Of a DNA stretch of 62,345 bases, positions 35,694-43,845 are shown in pieces. Under the pieces are notes generated by a model, which saw nothing but the letters and a program-made list of their open reading frames with translations, made no database searches and was not told the origin of the DNA. Source of the stretch: Thermohalobaculum xanthum (lineage in GTDB: Bacteria > Pseudomonadota > Alphaproteobacteria > Rhodobacterales > Rhodobacteraceae). Each line of letters starts with the position of its first letter. The first letter of the stretch is position 1. The DNA lies in the NCBI RefSeq assembly GCF_016623495.1, contig NZ_JAEHHL010000013.1, forward strand, positions 1 through 62,345. The letters are read 5' to 3'. The position numbers were made by a program, and so were the translations under genes.

Positions 35694-36557
35694 TCAGTCG
35701 AACTCGCCCAGGGCCTCGTGCTGCGTCTCGATCCATTCCAGGTGCTCGCGCCCGGCCTTGCCCGACCGGCGCATGGTCGCGACCGCCAGGAGCCGCAGTA
35801 CCGCCAGCACGCCGGCATAGGAGTCGAGCACATGCGGGTTCTCGACCGGGCAGGTGATGGTCCAGCGCGCCAGCGCCGGCATGCCGCGCGCCGAGGGGTC
35901 GGTGATCAGCAACACCCGCACCCCGCGCCCGTCCAGCGCCTTCAGCGCACGCGGCAGCGCGCCCACGACCCGGCGTACGCCTACCACCACGACCACGTCC
36001 TCGGGGCCGAAATCGGCCAGCCCCTCGGCCAGGGTCTCGCCCGGGCCGGGCAGGAGCCGGGTGTCGGGCCGGAACTGGACGAACTGCCAGCGCGCATAGG
36101 CGGCGAAGTAATGGCTGTTGCGAAAGCCCAGGAAGCCCAGCCGCCGCGCTCCCGACAGGGCGCCGGCGATCTCGTCGAGGAGCGCGGGCGAGACCTGCTC
36201 GAGCCCGTGGCGCAGCGCCGCCATCTCGGCCTCGGCGAACTCGGCGATCAGTGCGTCTGCGCCCTTGCCGGGCCGCGCCTCGCCCTCGCGCGGCGCGAGG
36301 AACAGCGGCGAGCCCCAGTTGCGCGCCTCGCGCGCCGCCAGCCGCATCTCGTCATAGCTCTCGAACCCCGCGCGCTGGACGAACCGCGTCACCGTCGAGT
36401 TCGAGACCCCGACCAGCCGCGCCAGTTCCGAGGCCGGGTACATGCTGACCTCGCCCGGTGATTCGAGGATGAAATCCGCCACCTGCCGCTCGCGGCCGCT
36501 CAGCCCGTCATAGGCCTGGTGGATGATGTCGACCAGCGATTTCAGAGGCTTGTTCAT
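35694..36557 (-). CDS. RpiR-family (HTH plus SIS domain) regulator of the ureide block
   Basis: 287 residues. The N-terminal HTH_6 domain shows LSGRERQVADFILESPGEV and SELARLVGVSNSTVTRFVQR (recognition helix). The C-terminal SIS domain (RRLGFLGFRNSHYFAAY, then DVVVVVGVRRVVGALPRAL) normally binds a phosphorylated sugar or similar ligand. The start at 36557 (MNKPLKS) is chosen as the family N-terminus; a start 14 codons earlier is open. It lies at the head of the puuE-allE-allA group, divergent from the permease gene, with a 9-base inverted repeat between them. The ligand is not known; a ureide is inferred. Confidence 0.88.
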   Translation of the reverse strand: MNKPLKSLVDIIHQAYDGLSGRERQVADFILESPGEVSMYPASELARLVGVSNSTVTRFVQRAGFESYDEMRLAAREARNWGSPLFLAPREGEARPGKGADALIAEFAEAEMAALRHGLEQVSPALLDEIAGALSGARRLGFLGFRNSHYFAAYARWQFVQFRPDTRLLPGPGETLAEGLADFGPEDVVVVVGVRRVVGALPRALKALDGRGVRVLLITDPSARGMPALARWTITCPVENPHVLDSYAGVLAVLRLLAVATMRRSGKAGREHLEWIETQHEALGEFD

Positions 36558-36616
36558 GTCTGGCCCTCGGGTCGGCGGCAGGTTTCGGTCGCGTCGCATG
36601 GTGAGATTGGAATGAC

Positions 36617-36645
36617 ATTTCCAAATATATTGACATTTTGGAAAT
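36617..36645. promoter_or_regulatory. inverted repeat operator between the RpiR and permease genes
   Basis: Perfect 9-base inverted repeat ATTTCCAAA (36617-36625) and TTTGGAAAT (36637-36645), with an 11-base spacer containing most of a perfect TTGACA hexamer (36630-36635) pointed at the permease. The whole element is AT-rich in a GC-rich genome. Its position 60 bases from the regulator start and 92 bases before the permease ATG makes it the likely RpiR binding site. No convincing -10 was found. Confidence 0.7.
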
Positions 36646-36736
36646 TTATTTGCAACCTTTTCACATCACGCCATTGACCCACGGGGCAGCCAGAAGCGCA
36701 GCAAGCCGCCGTCGCGCCGCCCACAGAGAGGCCGAG

Positions 36737-38218
36737 ATGACGCACAACCACTATGACATCACTTCCAAGGATGGCGCCCTCTGGAACGAGGACCTCGCGC
36801 CGCTGCCGCCCGAGCGTCGCCGCTGGGGCGCCTTCGAGATCTTCAACGTCTGGAACAACGACATACAGAGCCTGTTCGGCTACACGCTCGCGGCCTCGCT
36901 GTTCATCAGCTACGGGCTCAACGGCTGGTGGACCCTCACGGCGATCGTGCTCGCCGGCGCCTTCGTCATGTGGCTGGTGAACCTCACCGGCAGGCCCTCG
37001 GTCAAGTATGGCGTGCCCTACCCGGTCATGGCGCGCGCCGCGATGGGGGTCGAGGGCGCCAAGTTCCCGGCGCTGGTGCGCGGCATCGTCGCGATCTTCT
37101 GGTATGGCGTGCAGACCTATTTCGCCTCGACCGCCGTGGCGCTCCTGATCCGCTCGGTGCTGGGCATCGAGGGCGGCGCCGAGTTCCTCGGCATGACCGG
37201 TGTCGGCTGGGTCTCGTACATCATCGTCTGCGTGTTCCAGCTGGGCCTCTTCATGATGGGCATCGACTGGGTCGGGCGCTTCCTCAACTGGGCGGGGCCC
37301 TTCGTCTATGCGGTGATGATCGCGCTGATGCTGGCGATCTGGTGGAAGGCCGGCAACGGCCTGCTGGCCGAGCTTGGCAACATCTTCCAGGGCGGTGCCA
37401 GCACCGATCCGCGCGGACCGGTTGCCGCCTTCTTCGCCATCACCGGCACGATGATCGCCTATTTCGCCGCCGTCGTGATCAACTTCGGCGACTTCTCGCG
37501 CTTCGTGAAGACCGAAGCGCAGATGCGGCGCGGCAATTTCTGGGGTCTGCCGGTGTCGATGGCCTTCTTCTCGTTCATCGCGCTCTTCATCACCGCGGGC
37601 ACCGTCGTGCTGTTCGGCGAGCGGCTGACCAACCCGGCCGATATCGTCGAGCGCGTTGACAACATCTGGCTCACCGTGATCGCGGCGATCACCTTCTTCG
37701 CGGCGACGGTCGGCATCAACCTGGTCGCGAACTTCATCCCGCCGGCCTATGACCTCGCGAACCTCGCGCCCTCGAAGATCAGCGCGAAGACCGGCGGGAT
37801 CATGACCGCGGTGATCGCCTTCTTCATCGGCGCGCTGTGGGTCTCGCTGATCTCCGAGATAGGCATCGCCGGCTTCGTCGACACGCTGGGTGCCTTCCTC
37901 GCGCCGCTCTACGGCATCCTGGTGGCGGACTACTACCTGATCCGCAAGCAGAAGGTCGAGCTGCAGGACCTGTTCTCGTCCAGCCCCGAGGGCGCCTATC
38001 ACTACAACGCCGGCTGGAACCGCATTGCCATCGCCGCCTTCGGCATCTCGGCGGTGTTCTCGGTCGCCACGGTCTGGGTGCCGGCGCTGAGCGATCTGTC
38101 GGGCTTCGGCTGGGTGATCGGCGCCGTGCTGGGCGGCACGCTCCACGTGGTGTTGATGCGCCGCGCCGGCCATGCCGTGACCGCGGCGGCGACTGCGGCG
38201 GGCTCGTCCAGCTTCTGA
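36737..38218 (+). CDS. NCS1-family permease, probable allantoin transporter
   Basis: 493 residues with about twelve membrane helices. The NCS1 hallmarks are NEDLAPLPPERRRWGAFEIF near the N-terminus, FNVWNNDIQSLFGY, GRPSVKYGVPYPVMARAAMG, GIVAIFWYGVQTYF, and GDFSRFVKT in the loop after helix 8. NCS1 proteins bring in purine, pyrimidine or ureide compounds with H+ or Na+. The allantoin assignment comes from the neighbours. The start at 36737 (MTHNHYDITS) has agagaggccgag upstream; an earlier in-frame ATG at 36638 overlaps the operator. Followed by a strong terminator. Confidence 0.88.
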   Translation: MTHNHYDITSKDGALWNEDLAPLPPERRRWGAFEIFNVWNNDIQSLFGYTLAASLFISYGLNGWWTLTAIVLAGAFVMWLVNLTGRPSVKYGVPYPVMARAAMGVEGAKFPALVRGIVAIFWYGVQTYFASTAVALLIRSVLGIEGGAEFLGMTGVGWVSYIIVCVFQLGLFMMGIDWVGRFLNWAGPFVYAVMIALMLAIWWKAGNGLLAELGNIFQGGASTDPRGPVAAFFAITGTMIAYFAAVVINFGDFSRFVKTEAQMRRGNFWGLPVSMAFFSFIALFITAGTVVLFGERLTNPADIVERVDNIWLTVIAAITFFAATVGINLVANFIPPAYDLANLAPSKISAKTGGIMTAVIAFFIGALWVSLISEIGIAGFVDTLGAFLAPLYGILVADYYLIRKQKVELQDLFSSSPEGAYHYNAGWNRIAIAAFGISAVFSVATVWVPALSDLSGFGWVIGAVLGGTLHVVLMRRAGHAVTAAATAAGSSSF

Positions 38219-38239
38219 GGCCGCCATCGCGCCAGATAC

Positions 38240-38272
38240 GGGGCCGCGCCCATCGCCGGGCGCGGCCCCTTT
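38240..38272 (+). terminator. Rho-independent terminator of the permease gene
   Basis: A 12-base perfect stem (GGGGCCGCGCCC with GGGCGCGGCCCC, 6-base loop) followed by TTT, 21 bases after the permease stop and 14 bases before the convergent comM stop. Confidence 0.8.
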
Positions 38273-38285
38273 CGCGTGCCGGGCC

Positions 38286-39788
38286 TCAGCTCAGCGCCCG
38301 GCGATAGCCCACGGCCTCGGCGATATGGGGCTTGCGCACGGCATCGGCGCCGTCGAGATCGGCGATCGTGCGCGCGAGCCGCAGCACCCGGTGATAGCCG
38401 CGGGCCGAAAGCCGCAGCTTCTCGGCCGCCGCCTGCAGAAGCTGCCGGCCCGCGTCGTCGGGCCGGCTGACCCGTTCCAGCGCCTCGCCATCCAGCTCGC
38501 CATTGGTCACCGGCGCGTCCCCCGTGCCGCGCCCGGCCTGGGCGGCGCGGGCCTGCGCCACCCGCGCCGCGACCCGGGCCGAGCCCTCGGCATGGGTCGG
38601 CAGCGCCAGCACCTCGGGCGTCACCGGCGGCACCTCGATGCGGATGTCGAAGCGGTCGATCAGCGGCCCCGACAGGCGCGCCATGTAGTCCGCGCCGCAT
38701 TTCGGCGCGCGCGAGCAGGACCGCGCGGCGTCGCCCAGATAGCCGCAGCGGCACGGGTTCATCGCTGCCGCCAGCAGGAAGCGCGCGGGGTATTTCACAT
38801 GGGCCTCGGCCCGGGCCACCACCGCCTCGCCGGTCTCGATCGGCTGGCGCAGGGCCTCGAGCACGGGGCGGGCGAACTCGGGCAGTTCGTCGAGGAACAG
38901 CACGCCCCGGTGGGCCAGGCTGATCTCGCCGGGCTTGGCGTTGCGTCCGCCGCCGACCATCGCGGCCATCGAGGCCGAGTGATGCGGCGAGCGGTAGGGC
39001 CGCTCGCGCATCATCCCGCCGTCGCCGGGCTCGGCTGCCAGCGAATGGATGATCGACACCTCCAGCGCTTCGCGCGGGGTGAGCGGCGGCATGATCGAGG
39101 TGAGGCGTGTCGCCAGCATCGACTTGCCCGAGCCCGGCTCGCCCACCATCAGGATGTTGTGGTTTCCTGCGGCGGCAACCTCCAGCGCGCGGCGCGCGCC
39201 CTCCTGCCCCTTCACGTCCAGTAGGTCGGTGCCGTTGCGCCGGGCGCTGACGGTGCCGGGCTCCGGCGGGATCAGCGCCGTCCGCCCGCGGAAATGGTTG
39301 GTCAGCGCCAGCAGGCTGTCGGGCGCCAGGATCTCGGCCGCGCCGACCCAGGCCGCCTCGGGCCCCGAGGCCGCGGCGCAGACCAGCGCCTTGTCCATCT
39401 CGGCGGCTGCGAGCGCCGCCGGCAGCGCCCCCTGGACCGCCCGGATCTGCCCGTCGAGCGACAGCTCGCCCAGCGCCAGCACGGCCTCGGCCTCGTCCCT
39501 GGGGATCACCTCCAGCGCCGCCATCAGCGCCAGCGCGATCGGCAGGTCGAAATGCGACCCGGCCTTGGGCAGGTCTGCCGGCGACAGGTTCACCGTGATC
39601 CGCTGCGGTGGCAGGGCCAGCCCGCAGGCGGTCAACGCCGCGCGCACCCGCTCGCGCGATTCCGAGACCGCCTTGTCCGGCAGCCCGACGATCTGGAAGG
39701 CCGGCAGACCCGGCGAGACCACGCACTGGACCTCGACCGGCCTCGCCTCGACGCCCAGGAACGCAACCGTGTGGACGCGCGCAAGCAT
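38286..39788 (-). CDS. comM: ComM/YifB family Mg-chelatase-like AAA+ ATPase
   Basis: 500 residues. The N-terminal Lon-like/ChlI domain shows LGVEARPVEVQCVVSPGLPA and GLPDKAVSESRERVRAAL. The AAA+ core has Walker A GEPGSGKS (216-223) and Walker B GVLFLDELPEF. A four-Cys cluster (CRCGY, CSRAPKCG) and a C-terminal region RLSARGYHRVLRLARTIADL complete the family. ComM acts as a branch-migration helicase during integration of taken-up DNA. A CtrA-type box 53 bases upstream fits the CtrA control of comM reported for Rhodobacterales that make gene transfer agents. Confidence 0.93.
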   Translation of the reverse strand: MLARVHTVAFLGVEARPVEVQCVVSPGLPAFQIVGLPDKAVSESRERVRAALTACGLALPPQRITVNLSPADLPKAGSHFDLPIALALMAALEVIPRDEAEAVLALGELSLDGQIRAVQGALPAALAAAEMDKALVCAAASGPEAAWVGAAEILAPDSLLALTNHFRGRTALIPPEPGTVSARRNGTDLLDVKGQEGARRALEVAAAGNHNILMVGEPGSGKSMLATRLTSIMPPLTPREALEVSIIHSLAAEPGDGGMMRERPYRSPHHSASMAAMVGGGRNAKPGEISLAHRGVLFLDELPEFARPVLEALRQPIETGEAVVARAEAHVKYPARFLLAAAMNPCRCGYLGDAARSCSRAPKCGADYMARLSGPLIDRFDIRIEVPPVTPEVLALPTHAEGSARVAARVAQARAAQAGRGTGDAPVTNGELDGEALERVSRPDDAGRQLLQAAAEKLRLSARGYHRVLRLARTIADLDGADAVRKPHIAEAVGYRRALS

Positions 39789-39840
39789 GGGATCACCCGC
39801 AATGGCACAGGACGCTGTCGCATCAGGTGCCCGTGCATGG

Positions 39841-39855
39841 TTAACTGCCGTTTAA
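39841..39855. promoter_or_regulatory. CtrA-type box between comM and a small secreted gene
   Basis: TTAA-N7-TTAA (39841-39844 and 39852-39855), with a G before and a C after the first half, matching the CtrA consensus GTTAAC-type half-sites. TTAA is rare in this GC-rich sequence. Its centre is about 60 bases from the comM start and about 65 from the start of the divergent gene, so it could act on either. Confidence 0.6.
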
Positions 39856-39913
39856 AGCTCCATGCGGCAATCTTTCGTCGCATGGTGGCCACGCCCAGCC
39901 AAGAGAGAGCCCG

Positions 39914-40276
39914 ATGAACCTTCGCCTGCTTCTGATCATGACGCTCGCGGCCCTGCCGTCACTCGCCGCGGCGGGCCAGGCCGATGTCGTTGGCGCGACG
40001 GCGGTGCGCAGCGGCGCGTCCTGGCGGTTCGACGTCACCGTCGCTCATGCAGATGAGGGCTGGGACCATTATGCCGACGCCTGGCGCGTGGTCGGCCCCG
40101 ACGGCACGGTCTACGATACGCGCGAACTCGCGCACCCCCACGTGAACGAGCAACCCTTCACCCGCTCGCTGTCCGGTGTCGTTATCCCCGCCGGCGTGAG
40201 CCGCGTCAGTGTCGAGGCACGCGACAGCGTGCATGGCTGGGGCGGCGCCACGGTCGAGGTCGATCTCGCGCCGTGA
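39914..40276 (+). CDS. small secreted hypothetical protein
   Basis: 120 residues. Signal peptide with core LLLIMTLAALPSLAAAG and cleavage after the Ala-rich end; the mature part is about 98 residues and predicted all-beta (alternating short strands in SGASWRFDVTVAHADEGWDH, YADAWRVVGPDGTVYDTREL, and SRVSVEARDSVHGWGGATVE). There are no cysteines. The conserved-looking DGWDHYADAW-like segment and HPHVNEQPFTR hint at a small FN3-like fold, but I do not recognise a named family. The ATG follows gagagag. It shares an upstream region with comM that holds a CtrA-type box and is followed by a long palindrome. Confidence 0.75.
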   Translation: MNLRLLLIMTLAALPSLAAAGQADVVGATAVRSGASWRFDVTVAHADEGWDHYADAWRVVGPDGTVYDTRELAHPHVNEQPFTRSLSGVVIPAGVSRVSVEARDSVHGWGGATVEVDLAP

Positions 40277-40319
40277 CTTCGATGCCTTGTATGAAAAATG
40301 TTTTTTATCAGGGTGGTAA

Positions 40320-40345
40320 CCCCCTTTTCACGCGTGAAAAGGGGG
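40320..40345. terminator. perfect 26-base palindrome between convergent genes
   Basis: CCCCCTTTTCACG followed immediately by its exact reverse complement. It lies nine bases after the leuB stop and 44 after the stop of the small secreted gene. A bidirectional terminator is the simplest reading, but neither flank has a T-run next to the stem; an A/T-run (AAAAATGTTTTTT) lies 20 bases to the left. Confidence 0.6.
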
Positions 40346-40353
40346 CTGGAAGC

Positions 40354-41466
40354 TCAGGCCGACTGGCGCTCGCTCAGCGCCTCGACGATGGCGTCGCCCA
40401 TCTCGGCGGTGCCCACCGTGCGGGTGCCCTCGCCCGCACCGAGATCCGGCGTGCGCAAGCCCTTGGCCAGGACGTCGTTGACCGAGGCCTCGAGCAGGTC
40501 CGCCTCGTCCCCGAGGTCGAAGGAGTAGCGCAGCGCCATGGCGAAGCTCAGGACGCAGGCGATGGGGTTGGCCTTGCCCTGCCCGGCGATGTCGGGCGCC
40601 GAGCCGTGCACCGGCTCGTAGAGCGCCTTGGGCCGGCCGTTCTCCATCGGCGCGCCGAGCGAGGCCGAGGGCAGCATCCCCAGCGAGCCGGTCAGCATCG
40701 CCGCCGCGTCCGACAGAAGGTCGCCGAACAGGTTGTCGGTGACGATCACGTCGAACTGCTTGGGCCAGCGCACCAGCTGCATCGCGCCCGCGTCGGCATA
40801 CATGTGGGAAAGCTCGACATCGGCGTATTCGGTGTCGTGCACCTCCTGGACGACCTGGCGCCAGAGCACGCCCGACTCCATCACGTTGGCCTTCTCCATC
40901 GAGCAGACCTTGTTGCCGCGCTTGCGCGCGAGCTCGAAGGCCGAGCGGGCGACGCGGGCGATCTCGGCCTCGGTGTAGCGCTGGGTGTTGATGCCGACGC
41001 GCTCGTTGCCCTCGGTGACGATGCCGCGCGGCTCGCCGAAATAGATGCCCGAGGTCAGCTCGCGGATGATCATGATGTCGAGGCCCGCGACCACGTCGCG
41101 CTTGAGCGACGAGAACTCGGCCAGCGCGTCGAAGCACTGCGCCGGGCGCAGGTTGGCGTAGAGGTCCATCTCCTTGCGCAGGCGCAGCAGCCCGCGCTCG
41201 GGCTTCACGCTGAAGTCGAGCACGTCGTATTTCGGCCCGCCGACCGCGCCCAGAAGCACCGCGTCGACCGACTGCGCCTTGTCCATCACCGCGTCGGTGA
41301 GCGGCGTGCCATGCACGTCGTAGGAGGCACCGCCGACCAGGTCCTCGTCGATCTCGAAGGCGAGGCCGCGATTGCTGGCGAACCAGTCAATCACCTTGCG
41401 GACCTCGAGCATCACTTCGGGGCCGATGCCGTCACCGGGCAGGATCAGCAGTTTAATGGGCGTCAT
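40354..41466 (-). CDS. leuB: 3-isopropylmalate dehydrogenase
   Basis: 370 residues, family length. It oxidises and decarboxylates 3-isopropylmalate in leucine synthesis using NAD+ and Mg2+. Signatures: [14 protein letters not shown] at the N-terminus, [18 protein letters not shown]-like [20 protein letters not shown], the [14 protein letters not shown] loop that recognises the isopropyl group, the metal Asp in [17 protein letters not shown], and [19 protein letters not shown]. The start at 41466 ([11 protein letters not shown]) is the family N-terminus; the open frame extends 40 codons further without similarity. leuC/leuD are not next to it. Confidence 0.97.
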   Translation of the reverse strand: MTPIKLLILPGDGIGPEVMLEVRKVIDWFASNRGLAFEIDEDLVGGASYDVHGTPLTDAVMDKAQSVDAVLLGAVGGPKYDVLDFSVKPERGLLRLRKEMDLYANLRPAQCFDALAEFSSLKRDVVAGLDIMIIRELTSGIYFGEPRGIVTEGNERVGINTQRYTEAEIARVARSAFELARKRGNKVCSMEKANVMESGVLWRQVVQEVHDTEYADVELSHMYADAGAMQLVRWPKQFDVIVTDNLFGDLLSDAAAMLTGSLGMLPSASLGAPMENGRPKALYEPVHGSAPDIAGQGKANPIACVLSFAMALRYSFDLGDEADLLEASVNDVLAKGLRTPDLGAGEGTRTVGTAEMGDAIVEALSERQSA

Positions 41467-41657
41467 TGGTCGCACTCCGGACATAATTTTGCGCGGGGTT
41501 TTGTGCGATCCGGCCGCGAATGGCAAGGCCCGGCTGCGCAATGGTGGTGAAGTGTGAGTATTCTGGTAATCTCCGCGTGTGATCATGCTGAAGGGTGGAG
41601 ATTGGCGCGCGTCGATCCGATCGCAGGCCTCGGGGCCTGCATTGTGCGTGTGAGTGG

Positions 41658-43214
41658 ATGAGCTTCCGAATGGATCAGCATGTTGAGGGACGGAATCTCG
41701 TGACCCTCGGCGAGGTGTTCGATGACCTTTCCGACGGCATCATGCTGTTCGACGCCGATCTTCGTGTCGTCGCCTTCAATCGCGCTTATGCGCGGCTCTT
41801 CGAACTTGACGCAGACGAGATCAAGGCCGGCGACACGCTCGAGAACGTGCTCAGGACCCTGACGGGACGTGGCATGTTGGACACCGGCTCCCGCGGCGTC
41901 GATGCCGAGGTGGCACGCCGGCTCGCCGGCTGGCGCACGCCCGAGAACCGCGTCGAGACGCGGCGCCTTCGCAATGGCAGGCTGATCCGCATCACCCGGC
42001 GCGACCTGCCCGATGGCGGGATGATCAGCATCCATGTCGAACTGACCGAGGCCGACGAGCGCGAGCGCGAGCTCGAGCGCCAGCGCGCGCTCATGGCCTC
42101 GATTCTCGCCAACATCACCGACGGCGTCGCGCTGGTCGACGCCTCGTGCCGGTTCATCGCGTTCAACGACCGCTTCCTCGATCTCATGGGCGTACCTCGT
42201 GGCGCGGTACACTGGGGCGTGCATTTCTCGGAGCTTGCGCGGCACTTCGCCGATCTCGACGGCCTCAGCGAGGCCGGGCGCAAGACCGAGATCGACCGCC
42301 GCTACCGGTTCCTCTCGGATCCCTCGCGCAGCCGCGTGGTGCGCAACATGTTCGACGGCCGCACGGTCGACGTGAACAAGGCGATGCTCCCGGGCGGCGG
42401 CGCGTCGGTGCTGACGCTTCGGGATGTCACGACGGACCTGCGCCGTCGGCGCGAGGTCGAGGACGCGCGCCGCGAGGCGGAGGAGGCGAGCCGGCGCAAG
42501 AGCTCCTTCGTTGCGCGCCTCAGCCACGAGATGCGCAACGCGCTCAACGGTATTCTCGGCGTCTCGGCGCTGCTCGAGCGGGCGGAGCTTGGCGAACGCG
42601 AGCAGGCGCAGGTCGGGCTGATCTCGACCTCGGGCCGGATGCTCCTTCGCCTCATCGACGATGCCCTCGATGTCAGCCGCATCACGGCCGAGACGTCGGA
42701 TATCAAGGTCGAGCCCTTCTCGTTGCCCGAACTTCTCGACGAGTGCATCGCCATGGTCGAGCAGCCGGCGCGCGAAAAGGGGCTCGAGCTGCGGCGCGAG
42801 GGGGCCGCCGTACCCTTGCCGGCGCTGCTTGGCGATGCCGTCCGGCTCAAGCAGATCGTGCTGAACCTGCTGACCAATGCCATCAAGTTCACCGAGCGCG
42901 GCACTGTCACCCTGGGCCTTGCGACCGAGCTCGGGCCCAATGCCGCGTATCTCTCGCTGTGGGTGGCGGACACCGGCATCGGCATTCCCGCCGACCAGCG
43001 CGAGGCGATCTTCGGCGAGTTCTACCAGATCCGGGACGGTGCTGCAGGGCGCGTGGGCGGCGTGGGCCTTGGCCTCGCGATCAGCGCGCGGTTGATCCAG
43101 GCGATGGGCGGCGCGATCCGCGTCGAGTCCGAGGCGCCGCATGGCAGCCGCTTCACCATTGCGCTGCGCCTGCCCTTCGCCGACGAGGACAACGGCGACA
43201 CGCCGCAGTCGTAA
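41658..43214 (+). CDS. PAS-domain sensor histidine kinase (no receiver domain)
   Basis: About 518 residues. Two PAS_7-like domains: one at the N-terminus ([20 protein letters not shown]) and one after a short coiled segment ([20 protein letters not shown]). HisKA then carries the phospho-acceptor His in [15 protein letters not shown], and the HATPase has N-box [15 protein letters not shown]1 [10 protein letters not shown]-box and G2 [17 protein letters not shown]. No membrane helices are seen, so it is a cytoplasmic sensor. No response regulator is adjacent. Start codon uncertain: 41658, 41670 or a GTG at 41595. Signal unknown. It converges on the HD hydrolase. Confidence 0.88.
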   Translation: MSFRMDQHVEGRNLVTLGEVFDDLSDGIMLFDADLRVVAFNRAYARLFELDADEIKAGDTLENVLRTLTGRGMLDTGSRGVDAEVARRLAGWRTPENRVETRRLRNGRLIRITRRDLPDGGMISIHVELTEADERERELERQRALMASILANITDGVALVDASCRFIAFNDRFLDLMGVPRGAVHWGVHFSELARHFADLDGLSEAGRKTEIDRRYRFLSDPSRSRVVRNMFDGRTVDVNKAMLPGGGASVLTLRDVTTDLRRRREVEDARREAEEASRRKSSFVARLSHEMRNALNGILGVSALLERAELGEREQAQVGLISTSGRMLLRLIDDALDVSRITAETSDIKVEPFSLPELLDECIAMVEQPAREKGLELRREGAAVPLPALLGDAVRLKQIVLNLLTNAIKFTERGTVTLGLATELGPNAAYLSLWVADTGIGIPADQREAIFGEFYQIRDGAAGRVGGVGLGLAISARLIQAMGGAIRVESEAPHGSRFTIALRLPFADEDNGDTPQS

Positions 43215-43239
43215 GCGCCGGACAGCCGCCTGTCTTGCC

Positions 43240-43845
43240 TCATTGTCCCGCGGCGGCCACTGCCTTCGAGAGCACATCGAAACGGGCGAGAAACGCGTCC
43301 TGCACCTCGTTGATCGGGCGCGGCGCGAGCTTGACCTGCTCGGCCCATGCGGCGCGCGGCCGGGGAAAATGCTTCGCGGCCTCGCTCGGGCTGAAACCCG
43401 CGAGCTGGGTCGCCTCGAACCAGGCGGACAGTCGGTCGGCGCGCTTGATCTGCTTCTCGAGCTTTTCCGGTGTCGCCGGGGCCAGCCCGAAACGGATGTG
43501 GACGGCGGCCATCAGGCGGCTCTCGAATGCCTTGTAATCGAGTCCGAGCGCGGCCTTGAAGGGCGAGATCATGTCTCCGATCACGTATTCCGGCGCGTCG
43601 TGCAGCAGGGCCGTCAGCCGCTCGGCCGCGAGCGCCTTCGGTTTCAGTTCACCGAAGATGCGCTCGACCAGCAGCGAGTGCTCGGCCACGGTGAAAGGAT
43701 GGTCGCCCGTGGTCTGGCCGTTCCAGCGTGCGACGCGGGCCAGGCCATGAGCGATGTCCTCGATCTCGACATCCAGCGGCGATGGGTCGAGCAGGTCGAG
43801 CCGCCGTCCCGAAAGCATCCGCTGCCAAGCGCGTGCCGCCATCAC
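43240..43845 (-). CDS. HD-domain phosphohydrolase (YfbR-like)
   Basis: 201 residues. The metal-binding HD set is visible: His in HPFTVAEHSLLV, the His-Asp pair in ALLHDAPEYVIGD, and the distal Asp in IKRADRLSAWFEA. The length and the H...HD...D spacing fit YfbR-type 5'-deoxynucleotidases and related phosphohydrolases. The substrate is inferred from family only. The second codon is also ATG, so the start may be 43842. Divergent from ahcY across a 280-base spacer. Confidence 0.82.
   Translation of the reverse strand: MMAARAWQRMLSGRRLDLLDPSPLDVEIEDIAHGLARVARWNGQTTGDHPFTVAEHSLLVERIFGELKPKALAAERLTALLHDAPEYVIGDMISPFKAALGLDYKAFESRLMAAVHIRFGLAPATPEKLEKQIKRADRLSAWFEATQLAGFSPSEAAKHFPRPRAAWAEQVKLAPRPINEVQDAFLARFDVLSKAVAAAGQ

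Noticed and set aside
36554-38227. A 557-codon open frame opposite the NCS1 permease
   Set aside because: Its translation is the usual Asp/Arg/His-rich reversal of membrane helices; the permease is well supported.
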